Below, piece by piece: positions 23,520 to 32,436 of a stretch of 64,000 nt of DNA (its first letter is position 1; each line of letters starts with the position of its first letter). Location of the stretch: assembly GCA_022818135.1 (NCBI GenBank), contig JAFMSR010000005.1, forward strand, positions 35,349,557 to 35,413,556, read 5' to 3'. The position numbers and the translations under genes were made by a program. This stretch comes from Saxidomus purpurata. Lineage: Eukaryota; Mollusca; Bivalvia; Venerida; Veneridae. The notes beneath the pieces were generated by a model that was given only the letters and a program-made list of their open reading frames with translations, made no database searches and was not told where the DNA came from.

Positions 23520-25102
23520 CAAGAGGGCCAAGATGGCCCTATATCGCTCACCTTGGTACAAGTCCACTTGCCTGGTGGAAGATCACTAGATAATGTTATA
23601 TACCAAATAAGTTTTCCTATATACGCCTTTGTAAAACAAATGATCCCCCCCGGGCAAGGTCAATTTTGACCCCAGGGGCATAATTTGAACAAACTTTGAA
23701 GAGGTCTACTAGGCAATGCTACATGCCAAATATCTAAGCTCTAGGCCTTGTGGTTTCAGAGAAAAAGATTTTTAAAGTTTTCCCTATATAAGCCTATGTA
23801 AAACTAAGTGACCCCCGGTGCGGGGTCAGTTTTAACCCGGGGGTCATAATTTGAACAGTATTGGTAGAGGTCCACTAGCCATTGCTACATGCCAAATATC
23901 TAAGCTCTAGGCCTTGTGGTTTCAAAGAAGAAGATTTTTAAAGTTTTTACTATGTATTCCTATGTAAAACTAAGTGACCCCCCGTGCGGGGTCAATTTTA
24001 ATCCGAAGGTCATAATTTGAACAATCTTGGTAGAGGTTTACTAGCCAATGCTACCTGCCAAATATCTAAGCTCTAGGCCTTGTGGTTTCAGGGAAGAAGA
24101 TTTTTAAAGTTTATCCTATATATTCCTATGTAAAACTAAGTGACCACCCCTGTGGGGTCAATTTTGACCCGGGGGTCATAATTTGAACAATCTTGGTAGA
24201 GGTTCACTAGACAATGCTACATGCCAAATATCTAAGCTCTAGGCCTGGTGGTTTCAAAGAAGAAGATTTTTAAAGTTTTTACTATATAAGCCTATGTAAA
24301 ACTAAGTGACCCCCTGTGCGGGGTCAATTTTGATCCGGGGCTCATAATTTGAACAATCTTGGTAGAGGTCCACTAGCCAATGCTACCTGCAAAATATCTA
24401 AGCTCTAGGCCTTGTGGTTTCAGAGAAGAAGATTTTAAAAGTTTATCCTCTATATTCCTATGCAAAACTAAGTGACCACCCCCGCGGGGTCAATTTTGAC
24501 CCGGGGGTCATAATTTGAACAATCTTGGTAGAGGTCTACTAGACAATGCTACATGCCAAATATCTTAGCTCTAGGCCTTGTGGTTTAAGAGAAGAAGATT
24601 TTTAAAGTTTTCCCTATATATGCCTATGCAAAAACTAAGGGCCCACCCGCACGGGGTCAATTTTGACCCGGGGGTCATAATTTGAACAATCTTGGTAGAG
24701 GTCCACTAGACAATGCTACATGCCAAATATCTAAGCTCTAGGCCTTGTGGTTTCAGAGAAGAAGATTTTTAAAGTTTTTCCTATATATTCCTATGCAAAA
24801 CTAAGTGACCCCCGGTGCGGGGTCAATTTTGACCCGGGGGTCATAATTTGAACAATCTTGGTAGAGGTCCACTAGACAATGCTACATGCCAAATATCTTA
24901 GCGCTAGGCCTTGTGGTTTCAGAGAAGAAGATTTTTAAAGTTTTTCCTATATAAAGCCTATGCAAAACTAAGTGACCACCCGCGCGGGGTCAATTTTGAC
25001 CCGGGGGTCATAATTTAAACAATATTGGTAGAGGTCTACTAGACAATGCTACATGCCACATATCTAAGCTCTAGGCCTTGTGGTTTCAGAGAAGAAGATT
25101 TT
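23520..25102 (-). mobile_element. TRE-B outer copy, part 1: about nine 166-bp monomers
   Basis: The 3' terminus is at 23520. Read on the minus strand it is the hairpin GGGCC-ATCTT-GGCCC followed by TCTTG. Inside are monomers of 166 bp, measured from 'gtcataatttg' at 23843, 24009, 24175 and 24341. Each has a GC palindrome-like 'ccccgcacgggg' variant, 'aatcttggtagaggtccact' and 'caaatatctaagctctaggc'. Non-coding. It is interrupted at 25102/25103 by an inverted copy of the same family and resumes at 25763. Confidence 0.8.
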
Positions 25103-25762
25103 CAGCTCACCTGGCTACGCCAGGGTGAGCTTTTCTGATCGATGATTGTCCGTCGTCCGTCAACATTTTGATTCAAATGACATCTCCTCTGAAACCTCTA
25201 GGCCAATGTTGATAAAACTATGCAGGAATGTTCCTTGCATGAAGCTCTACCAAAATTGTTCAAAGAATTCCATTCCATGCAGAACTCTGGTTGCTATGGC
25301 AACAAATAGGAAAAACTTTAAAAATCTTCTCTGAAACACAAGGCCTAGTGGCTAGTGGACCTCTACCAAGATTATTCAAATTATGACCCTCGGATCAAAA
25401 TTGACCCCGCACGGGGGGTCACTTAGTTTTACATAGGCTTATATAGTAAAAACTTTAAAAATCTTCTTCTTTGAAACCACAAGGCCTAGAGCTTAGATAA
25501 TTGGCTAGTAGACATCTACCAATATTGTTCAAATTATGACCCCCGGGTCAAAATTGACCCCGCATGTAGCATTGCCTAGTAGACCTCTTCAAATTTGTTC
25601 AAATTATGCCCCTGGGGTCAAAATTGACCTTGCCCGGGGGGTGGGGATCATTTGTTTTACAAAGGCGTATATAGGAAAACTTATTTGGTATATAACATTA
25701 TCTAGTGATCTTCCACCAGGCATGTGAACTTGTACCAAGGTGAGCGATATAGGGCCCTCTTG
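25103..25762 (+). mobile_element. TRE-B inner copy, inserted into another TRE-B
   Basis: Starts with the terminal hairpin AGCTCACC-TGGCTACGCCAG-GGTGAGCT (25104-25131), carries 'ttgattcaaatgacatctcc', then about two monomers. It ends at 25762 with 'ggtgagcgatatagggccctcttg'. The flanking outer sequences 'gaagaagatttt' and 'taagtttttcctatttgttg' join to a continuous outer element, as in the uninterrupted copy near 26375. Confidence 0.75.
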
Positions 25763-25946
25763 TTTAAGTTTTTCCTATTTGTTGCCATAGCTACCAGAGT
25801 TCTGCATGGAATGGAATTCTTTGAACAATTTTGGTAGAGCTTCATGCAAGGAACATTCCTGCATAGTTTTATCAACATTGGCCTAGTGGTTTCAGAGGAG
25901 ATATAATTTGAATCAAAATGTTGACGGACGACGGACAATCATCAAT
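25763..25946 (-). mobile_element. TRE-B outer copy, part 2
   Basis: The displaced 5' part of the outer element: 'ttgttgccatagctaccaga', 'gaatggaattctttgaacaa', 'gaacattcctgcatagtt', then 'ttgacggacgacggac' at the end. It lacks the terminal hairpin and abuts the next TRE-B copy. Confidence 0.75.
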
Positions 25947-25950
25947 TAGG

Positions 25951-26595
25951 CAAGAGGGCCAAGATGGCCCTATATCGCTCACCTTGGTACAAGTCCACTT
26001 GCCTGGTGGAAGATCACTAGATAATGTTATATACCAAATAAATTTTCCTATATAGGCCTTTGTAAAACAAATGATCCCCACCCCCGGGCAAGGTCAATTT
26101 TGACCCCAGGGGCATAATTTGAACAAACTTGAAGAGGTCCACTAGACAATGCTACATGCCAAATATCTAAACTCTAGGCCTTGTGGTTTCAGAGAAGATT
26201 TTAAAAGTTTTTCCTATATAAAGCCTATGCAAAACTAAGTGGCCACGCGCGCCCGGTCAATTTTGACCTGGGGGTCATAATTTGAACAATCTTGGTAGAG
26301 GACCACTAGACAATGCTACATGCCAAATATCTAAGCTCTAGGCCTTGTGGTTTCAGGGAAGAAGATTTTTTAGGTTTTTCCTATTTGTTGCCATAGCAAC
26401 CAGAGTTCTCCATGGAATGGAATTCTTTGAACAACTTTGAAAGAGCTTCATGCAAGGAAAATCCCTGCAAAGTTTCATCAACATTGGCCCAGTGGTTTCA
26501 GAGGAGATGTCGTTTGAAGGAAATGGTGGACGGACGGACCCCGGACGGAATGCGATCCTAATAGCTCACTCTGGCACTTTGTGCCAGGTGAGTTA
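25951..26595 (-). mobile_element. TRE-B, complete short copy
   Basis: Both ends are present: CAAGAGGGCCAAGATGGCCC at 25951 (3' end on the minus strand) and the hairpin AGCTCACTCTGGCAC-TTT-GTGCCAGGTGAGTT at 26563-26594. It carries about two monomers and is a useful reference for the empty self-insertion site (about 26375). Confidence 0.8.
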
Positions 26596-26621
26596 AAAAC
26601 TGACCGTATAAAATACATAAA

Positions 26622-26972
26622 AGGGGCACACTCCACATGCAGCCAATTATATCCTCGAAACATAGATTATCCGTTCTATTAACGTAAATTGATAAATAAA
26701 TACAATGTCAAAGAACCTATGGCAAAATCGCCTCATTTGACCACATTTAATCAATAAAGAGATTTTCTCTAATAAATCGCATCCACCCATTTATTATATA
26801 ACAACTATACATAGATTATTGAATTGTTTACGGTACTGCAGTTTATTCTTAACCGCTGATTTTATCGATAATGACTGGGAATGCATAGCTGAATTTTTTA
26901 GGTTAAGTTATAATACTTTCAAAGATTAAATTATTTTGTTTCGGATTGACTTCAGTTATAGGGTATGCCCCT
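26622..26972. mobile_element. TTAA-B MITE, complete
   Basis: From AGGGGCACACTCCACATG to 'cagttatagggtatgcccct', followed by TTAA (26973-26976) shared with the adjoining TTAA-A. 351 bp. Confidence 0.85.
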
Positions 26973-26976
26973 TTAA

Positions 26977-27235
26977 AGCTGCTTGCTCTCAGATTTTTGT
27001 AAAGAAATAAAGTTCTTCAAACTGTATGTAAACAACATATATATTAACATTTAGTCATATAAAAATTCCTGTCACGTATATCTCTAAATTTGAAATAATA
27101 GGCTACGAATTTCAAATATAAACAAATAGTTTAACGGTGCCGTGTAACCGAAATTTACATTCGATTTCTGCAAATTCCTACCTGGAGTTTTCCTTATATT
27201 TTGATTCTAGCATTTAGCTATCTATGTACATGTAT
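26977..27235. mobile_element. TTAA-A MITE, right end lost
   Basis: AGCTGCTTGCTCTCAG directly after the TTAA shared with the TTAA-B at its left. Runs to 'ttgattctagcatttagc' and stops. Confidence 0.75.
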
Positions 27236-27446
27236 GTTCAAGTAATATTAAATGCATATGTACTTCCAATTCTTGGTAACTGCTGCTGAGTGCATTCTAC
27301 CGTGAAATATCTAGTAGATCTATCTATCCAGGCAGTCCACCAAAAGTACACGACCATTCTGTAACGCCATTTGACCGATAACTATTACATGTGTTGAATA
27401 CACAATGCATTCATCACAAAACGAATAATCTTCAATCAAATTAAAC

Positions 27447-27600
27447 AAGACCTATCACTTAATGTGGTTTACACCCCCGAAAGACTGTTTTATAAACTGA
27501 GGAAGTTCATAGTAAAAGAATAACTTGCAAAAAACTTTTAAAAGAGATATTGATCTTGGCAATAACTCTGCATTGAGTCAAGGTCTTTCAAATTACAGGG
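27447..27600 (-). mobile_element. TRE-A 3' terminal fragment
   Basis: Minus-strand 3' end: hairpin-like CCACATTAAGTGATAGG then TCTTG before T. The adjacent 'acacccccgaaagactgttt' and 'tataaactgaggaagttc' match the TRE-A copy at 14815-14860. It is lost before the second monomer. Confidence 0.65.
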
Positions 27601-27831
27601 ACATGGCACTTTGGGGTGATTGCAAAAAATGTTTATATATAGAGAGAATATATATAGAGACAAGGGGTGGAACATGGTAAATACGCTGATTTGACAACCT
27701 ACACAATTAGGTCCGATTTCAAAGTCAAAATAAACCATTTTAAGCAAAGTATGTATAAAGCCAGTCTTGACACATTATAGATAACAAATTAAAATACGTT
27801 CTTGCCCTGAAGACCATGAATGATGTCTTAA

Positions 27832-28163
27832 AGCTGCTCGCTCTCAGTTACCGTTGAAAAAATATGTTTATAAAATTTGACATACTTATTCATTAATATA
27901 AAACTAAAGGCTAGAATCAAAATATAAGGAAAAATCTAGGTAGGAATTTGCAGAAATCGTTTGAAATTGTCGGTTACATAGCACCGCTACACTATATGTT
28001 GATACTGAAATTTCATGTGGTAGCGTATTTTTTTTAATTTAAAGATATACGTGACAGGAAATTATACTAGAGCCTTTTCACATGACCAAATGTTCTAAAA
28101 TACGTTATTTTCATACAGTTTGAAGAACTTTATTGTTTTACCAAAATCTGAGAGCGAGCAACT
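27832..28163. mobile_element. TTAA-A MITE, complete
   Basis: TTAA at 27828-27831 and 28164-28167 flank AGCTGCTCGCTCTCAG ... GAGAGCGAGCAACT. 332 bp. Confidence 0.88.
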
Positions 28164-28220
28164 TTAATTCTGATAAAAATACAAGTCATTTGCAAAATTT
28201 GTTTAGCAAATATTTCGTTA

Positions 28221-28592
28221 TAGGGTCCCTGTAACTGATGTGGAACTAAATAACATCTAAAACATAAATGCCAAAATCTTAGGAAGTATCAGAACTTAAC
28301 CTAATAGTTCCCGCTTTGCATTTCCAGTAATTATCGATAAAATTAGCGGTTTAAAGTATACTGCAGTACCGTAAACCATTCAATAATCTATGTAGAGTTG
28401 TTGTTGTACAATTAATGGGTGGATGCGATTTATTACAGAAAACCTCTACATTGATTAATTGTGGTAAAATGAGGCATTTTTCGGCATAGGGTTTTCTCTT
28501 AATTGTCTTTATTTATAATTTTACGTGCATTGAACACAAAATCTTTGTTCCGAGAATTTAATCAGGTAGATGTAGGGAGTGCCCGTTTTATC
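28221..28592. mobile_element. TTAA-B MITE
   Basis: From 'tagggtccctgtaactgatg' to 'gatgtagggagtgcccgt'. The flanking TTAA is degraded on both sides. Confidence 0.75.
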
Positions 28593-28639
28593 TTATCATA
28601 TAAAGATTTTAGAGTTCAAATAAAAATTGCTACATATAA

Positions 28640-29320
28640 CAACACTCTTTGGAAGTTCTTCGTGCATTAATTATCAACAATGTGTCGCGTGCAAGACCTA
28701 CCTGAAAGGTTAGGGTCACACTAAGCGTTTGAAGTTCATCGAATCCTGTATACATGCACACTCTTTGTCATGCATTGATTGATTTTTAAATAACTTGGCA
28801 CAAATGTAAAGCATATCAAGACAACGTGTCGCGCGCAAGACCCATGTCCTTACCTCAAAAGTCAAGATCACACTTGGAGTTTGAAGGGTATGGAATCCTG
28901 TATAAGTGCACACATTCGTGTCCGGGTCTGGACTATATCTTGGTCATGCATTGATTGATTTTGAAATTACTTGGCACAAAATTAATGTTTAATAGATCAA
29001 GCCGACATGTCGCGTGAAAGGCCAACATTCCTACCTCAAAGGTCAAGGTATCCTGTATATATCCATACCATTGTGTCTGGACTATTTACTTTGTCAAGCA
29101 TTGATTAATTAAAAAAGAACAACTTTGCTCAAATGGTCAGCACATCAACATGTTAGACCCACGCTCCTACTTAAACGGTCAAGGTCACACTTAAAGTTTA
29201 AAATTAATGTATTACTGTATGCATAGTAACTATTTCATGCATTGAAGGATTTTAAATTACATGTCACAATTGTTGAGCACATGGAGAGGGAACATACTGT
29301 GAGACATCAATTTCAGGGGC
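28640..29320. repeat. Degenerate tandem repeat, 142-181-bp spacing
   Basis: Four units marked by 'gtgtcgcgtgcaagacc' (28682), 'gtgtcgcgcgcaagaccc' (28826), 'atgtcgcgtgaaaggcc' (29007) and 'atgttagaccc' (about 29149). Each is followed by 'aaggtcacact', 'gtatcctgtat' and 'catgcattgattgattt'. It resembles the core of another Helitron-like element; no termini found. Confidence 0.65.
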
Positions 29321-29362
29321 ATTTGTCACTTGAGGGACAGCTCTTGTGACTTATATTGTTGA

Positions 29363-29440
29363 TTCTAGCCTTAAGTATAAGTATGTCGTTTTTGAAAATT
29401 TGATTTTTTTCAACGGCAACCCAGAGCGAGTAGCTTAAAA
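29363..29440. mobile_element. TTAA-A MITE end fragment
   Basis: 'ttgattctagccttaagtat' to 'caacggcaacccagagcgag', the 'accgttgaaaa' half of the family. Confidence 0.6.
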
Positions 29441-29571
29441 AAGAAAATACGTCGAATCTGTCATTACAATGGAAATATTTGTCAGGCTGGCATGGAGAGG
29501 AAATTAAGTTTTTCTTCACTGTTATTGTTTAGAAATGCACTTTCAGTCTTTTATCATCACTGCAGTCCCCT

Positions 29572-29646
29572 GAAATGCTGATCGCTCTCAGTTGCCGCTG
29601 AAATTTCTTTTTCCAAATGACATACTTATACTTAAATATAAAACTT
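29572..29646. mobile_element. TTAA-A MITE end fragment
   Basis: 'ctgatcgctctcagttgccg' to 'acttaaatataaaactta', again the 'accgttgaaaa' terminus, only 75 bp long. Confidence 0.6.
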
Positions 29647-29649
29647 ACC

Positions 29650-30300
29650 CTTCGGAAAAACTCGTGGACAAACCGTGGTAGAATCATGGTTCAATCATGA
29701 TAAAAGACCATGGTCTAGCCCTGTTTTAAAATTAATATGATCATTGTTGAAACATGGTATGCACAAGGTATGTCAATTGGAACACTGCCACATTAGGACA
29801 AGACCATGGTCTCAAATAACTTTGAAATGACCATGATATGATACTGTTTGTATGATTGATTATGAAATGAAATGACAATGACCGTGTCAGTTCCAGAACA
29901 TTCCATCGAGATCATAGACATATCATGGTCATAGCAGACTTTTTGCAACTTGATCAAATTGCAGTCATTTCATAACTAAATAAACATGAACTGAAATGAC
30001 CACACTATGACCATCATCTGACAATGTCTTAAACGTGGTTTGACCAGGTATTTCAAATGGAACATTGCCACATCAAGGCCAAAACAGGCTGCCCATGACC
30101 TATTTTGACTATGATTTGTCTATGATCTGTGGAAGTGATCTGGATCCCTTCTGGTCATGGCCAGATTGATTCCAGAACATAGACAAATTATGGTCATATA
30201 TTTTGTGGAGCCTTTATTGTCGTTCCATTTGACATAACTGGCCAAACCAAGATTCAACAAGGTTAATTATCTGTCTAAAACACTGTCAGAACAGGCTTTT
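29650..30300. repeat. Diverged repeat region rich in CCATGGTC / CATGACC words
   Basis: Two diverged units about 280 bp apart both read 'aaacatggtatgcacaaggt...ggaacactgccacat' (29751) and 'aaacgtggtttgaccaggta...ggaacattgccacat' (30032). The self-complementary word GACCATGGTC recurs (29707, 29803). Non-coding; family unknown. Confidence 0.45.
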
Positions 30301-30332
30301 AAAAATGATTGTACTATGTTTCAAACAAGGTT

Positions 30333-30570
30333 TGTTGTTATATTTTCATCCTTTATTTTTGTTTTTATGCTCACAACTGTGTTGTTTGTGCCGTGTGGCG
30401 GCCGTAAAAAGTCTCCCCGTACATTCAATCAATGTTGTTATATTTTCATCCTTTATTTTTGTTTTTATGCTCACAACTGTGTTGTTTGTGCCGTGTGGCG
30501 GCCGTAAAAAGTCTCCCCGTACATTCAATCAATGTTGTTATATTTTCATCCCTTATTTTTGTTTTTTTGT
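30333..30570. repeat. 100-bp tandem duplication, about 2.4 copies
   Basis: 'tgttgttatattttcatcc' recurs at 30333, 30433 and 30533, an exact 100-bp period with almost no divergence, so it is recent. The long open frame across it translates the same DNA in successive frames and is not a gene. Confidence 0.9.
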
Positions 30571-30817
30571 TCAAGAGTTTTCCACATGGTCCTGCATTGC
30601 AATGTTCCATTTGACACAGTTCTGGTCAAACCATGTTTTATCCATTTTGATCATAATGTATGATAATAAAACACATGTAGGATCTGGCCACTGACCAAAA
30701 ATAGAGAATTTTCACCATGAGTTTCTTGTCACCATGTTGACAAACTCTATGTTAATACACATCCACCAATTTCTAGATTATAGACTAATTGAACATCTTA
30801 GCACATGTTTAAATTAA

Positions 30818-31135
30818 AGCTGCTCGCTCTCAGTTACCGTTAATTTTTTTTTAAATCGACATAATTATACATATATATGAAACTAAAGTCTAGAACGAAA
30901 TGTTAAGCAAAAATCTAGGTAGACATTTGCAGAAATCGATTGAATATGTCTGTTACACGACTACACTATATGTTTATATTGAAATTTCAAAAGCGTTTAA
31001 TTTAGAGATAAACGTGGCATGAATTTATACTGGAGCCTTTTTATATGACTATACAAGGTATGTTCTAAAATACGTTATTTACATACAATTTGAAAAACTT
31101 TGTTTTTTTTTACCGAAATCTGAGAACGAGCAGCT
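30818..31135. mobile_element. TTAA-A MITE, complete
   Basis: TTAA at 30814-30817 and 31136-31139. The right TTAA is also the left target of the TTAA-B arm that follows. Confidence 0.85.
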
Positions 31136-31139
31136 TTAA

Positions 31140-31243
31140 AGGGGCACATCCTATATCTAGCAGATTATGTTTTCTGAATCTATATTATGTGTTCAATAAA
31201 CGTAAAATGATAAATAAATACAATTTCAAAGAAGTACCTATAT
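31140..31243. mobile_element. TTAA-B MITE arm
   Basis: AGGGGCACATCCTATATCTA directly after the shared TTAA, through 'aaacgtaaaatgataaataa' to 'caaagaagtacctat', where a TRE-B relic begins. Confidence 0.75.
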
Positions 31244-31505
31244 TGTATTACTTCATCTGGCACTTGGTACCGGAATTGGTTAATAGGACCGCTCACCGTT
31301 CGGCCACTGTCGTGCGACGTACGTCCTTTAACATTTTCCTTCAAATGACATCGCTCCTTAAAAACAAAAAAAAAAAAAAAAAAAAAAACCCCAAACCAAA
31401 AACCCCCCCCCCCAAAAAAAAACCCACAACCCCCAAAAAAAACCCCCACCACAACACACAAAAAAACAAAAAAAAAAAAAAAAACAAAAAAAAAAAAAAA
31501 AAAAC

Positions 31506-31576
<71 letters not shown>

Positions 31577-31680
31577 AAACCATTAGACCTATGATAATGA
31601 AACTTGCAAAGGATATTCCTTGCATGAAGCCCTCTGACAATTGTTGAACAAATCCATTCCATGCAGAACTCTTGTTCTAG
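31244..31680 (+). mobile_element. TRE-B 5' fragment split by an A/C run
   Basis: 'catctggcacttggtaccgg', 'ttccttcaaatgacatcgct', then after the run 'attccttgcatgaagccc' and 'cattccatgcagaactct' follow the TRE-B 5' order. The low-complexity run sits where other copies read 'ctccttttaaaccactggg'. Confidence 0.65.
31364..31574. repeat. About 210 bp containing only A and C
   Basis: Homopurine-free on the lower strand: runs of A broken by C blocks, then almost pure A. No G or T occurs for about 210 bp. Either extreme expansion of an A tract or an assembly or consensus error. The long open frames here are artefacts of composition. Confidence 0.85.
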
Positions 31681-31745
31681 TTTCAAGGGATCTGTTTAAG
31701 AAAAGACGATGAAGTGTCACGGGATTGTCTAATACAATTTAAAAA
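31678..31745 (+). repeat. 68-bp direct repeat, copy 1
   Basis: 'tagtttcaagggatctgttt' to 'cacgggattgtctaatac'. It recurs at 32203-32270 with two or three differences, bracketing a TTAA-B copy, so it may mark an insertion or duplication event. Confidence 0.75.
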
Positions 31746-31799
31746 TCTTCTTAAGGAGCTTGAATATTTGGCATGTGGCCTCGTATAGGCAACACTTAA

Positions 31800-32015
31800 A
31801 GAGGCACTTCCTGTATCTAGCAGATTATAATATCCTCGAAACATAGATTATGAGTTCAAAGAACGTAAAATGATAAATAAGTATAATTTCAAGGAAGAAC
31901 CAATGGCTTCCTATAATAAATTATATCAACCCATTGATTGTACAACAACTCTACATAGATTATTGAATAGGTAACGATACTGCAGTATATTTTAAACCGC
32001 TGTATATGATAAAAT
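31800..32015. mobile_element. TTAA-B MITE, right part lost
   Basis: TTAA (31796-31799), AGAGGCACTTCCTGTATCTA, through 'acaacaactctacatagatt' to 'ttaaaccgctgtatatg'. Confidence 0.75.
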
Positions 32016-32202
32016 TTGAAAATGTAATAGAAAATAACCAGTGGATGAGTTGTTTGTATTACACATTTGAAAAGAACCATTATTATGGTATTTATTATAA
32101 GGTAACTTTTTTATTCCGTAATAACTATGGATTACAGGATCAAAATGGATGTCTGAGAGTAAAGGTTAAGTGTCTGGAATCATTTCTTTATCATTAAATA
32201 AT

Positions 32203-32270
32203 AGTTTCAAGGGATCTGTTTAAGAAAAGAAAGTGAAGTGTCACGGGATTGTCTAATACCATTTAAACCA
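32203..32270 (+). repeat. 68-bp direct repeat, copy 2
   Basis: Second copy of the 31678 repeat. The 165 bp between it and the PLE-W copy hold only a short AAGT repeat (about 32358-32373). Confidence 0.75.
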
Positions 32271-32436
32271 GTCGCCCGTATTTTAATTAAGGCGAAGTTA
32301 CACTGTAATTGACAGACACTCAAAAAGATTTCTCAATTAATGCTGCACACAAAATGTAAGTAAGTAAGTAAATCAAATTAACAAGAGTTAATAAAGCACC
32401 GCTATTTTATTTGGGGTTTATCCTTGTAAATGGCTG

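Noticed and set aside
30305..30694. 129-codon open frame
   Set aside because: Product of a 100-bp tandem duplication; the repeated peptide is the same DNA, not a conserved domain.
31090..31686. Open frames of 162 and 168 codons rich in Lys or Phe
   Set aside because: Caused by the A/C-only tract; compositional artefact.
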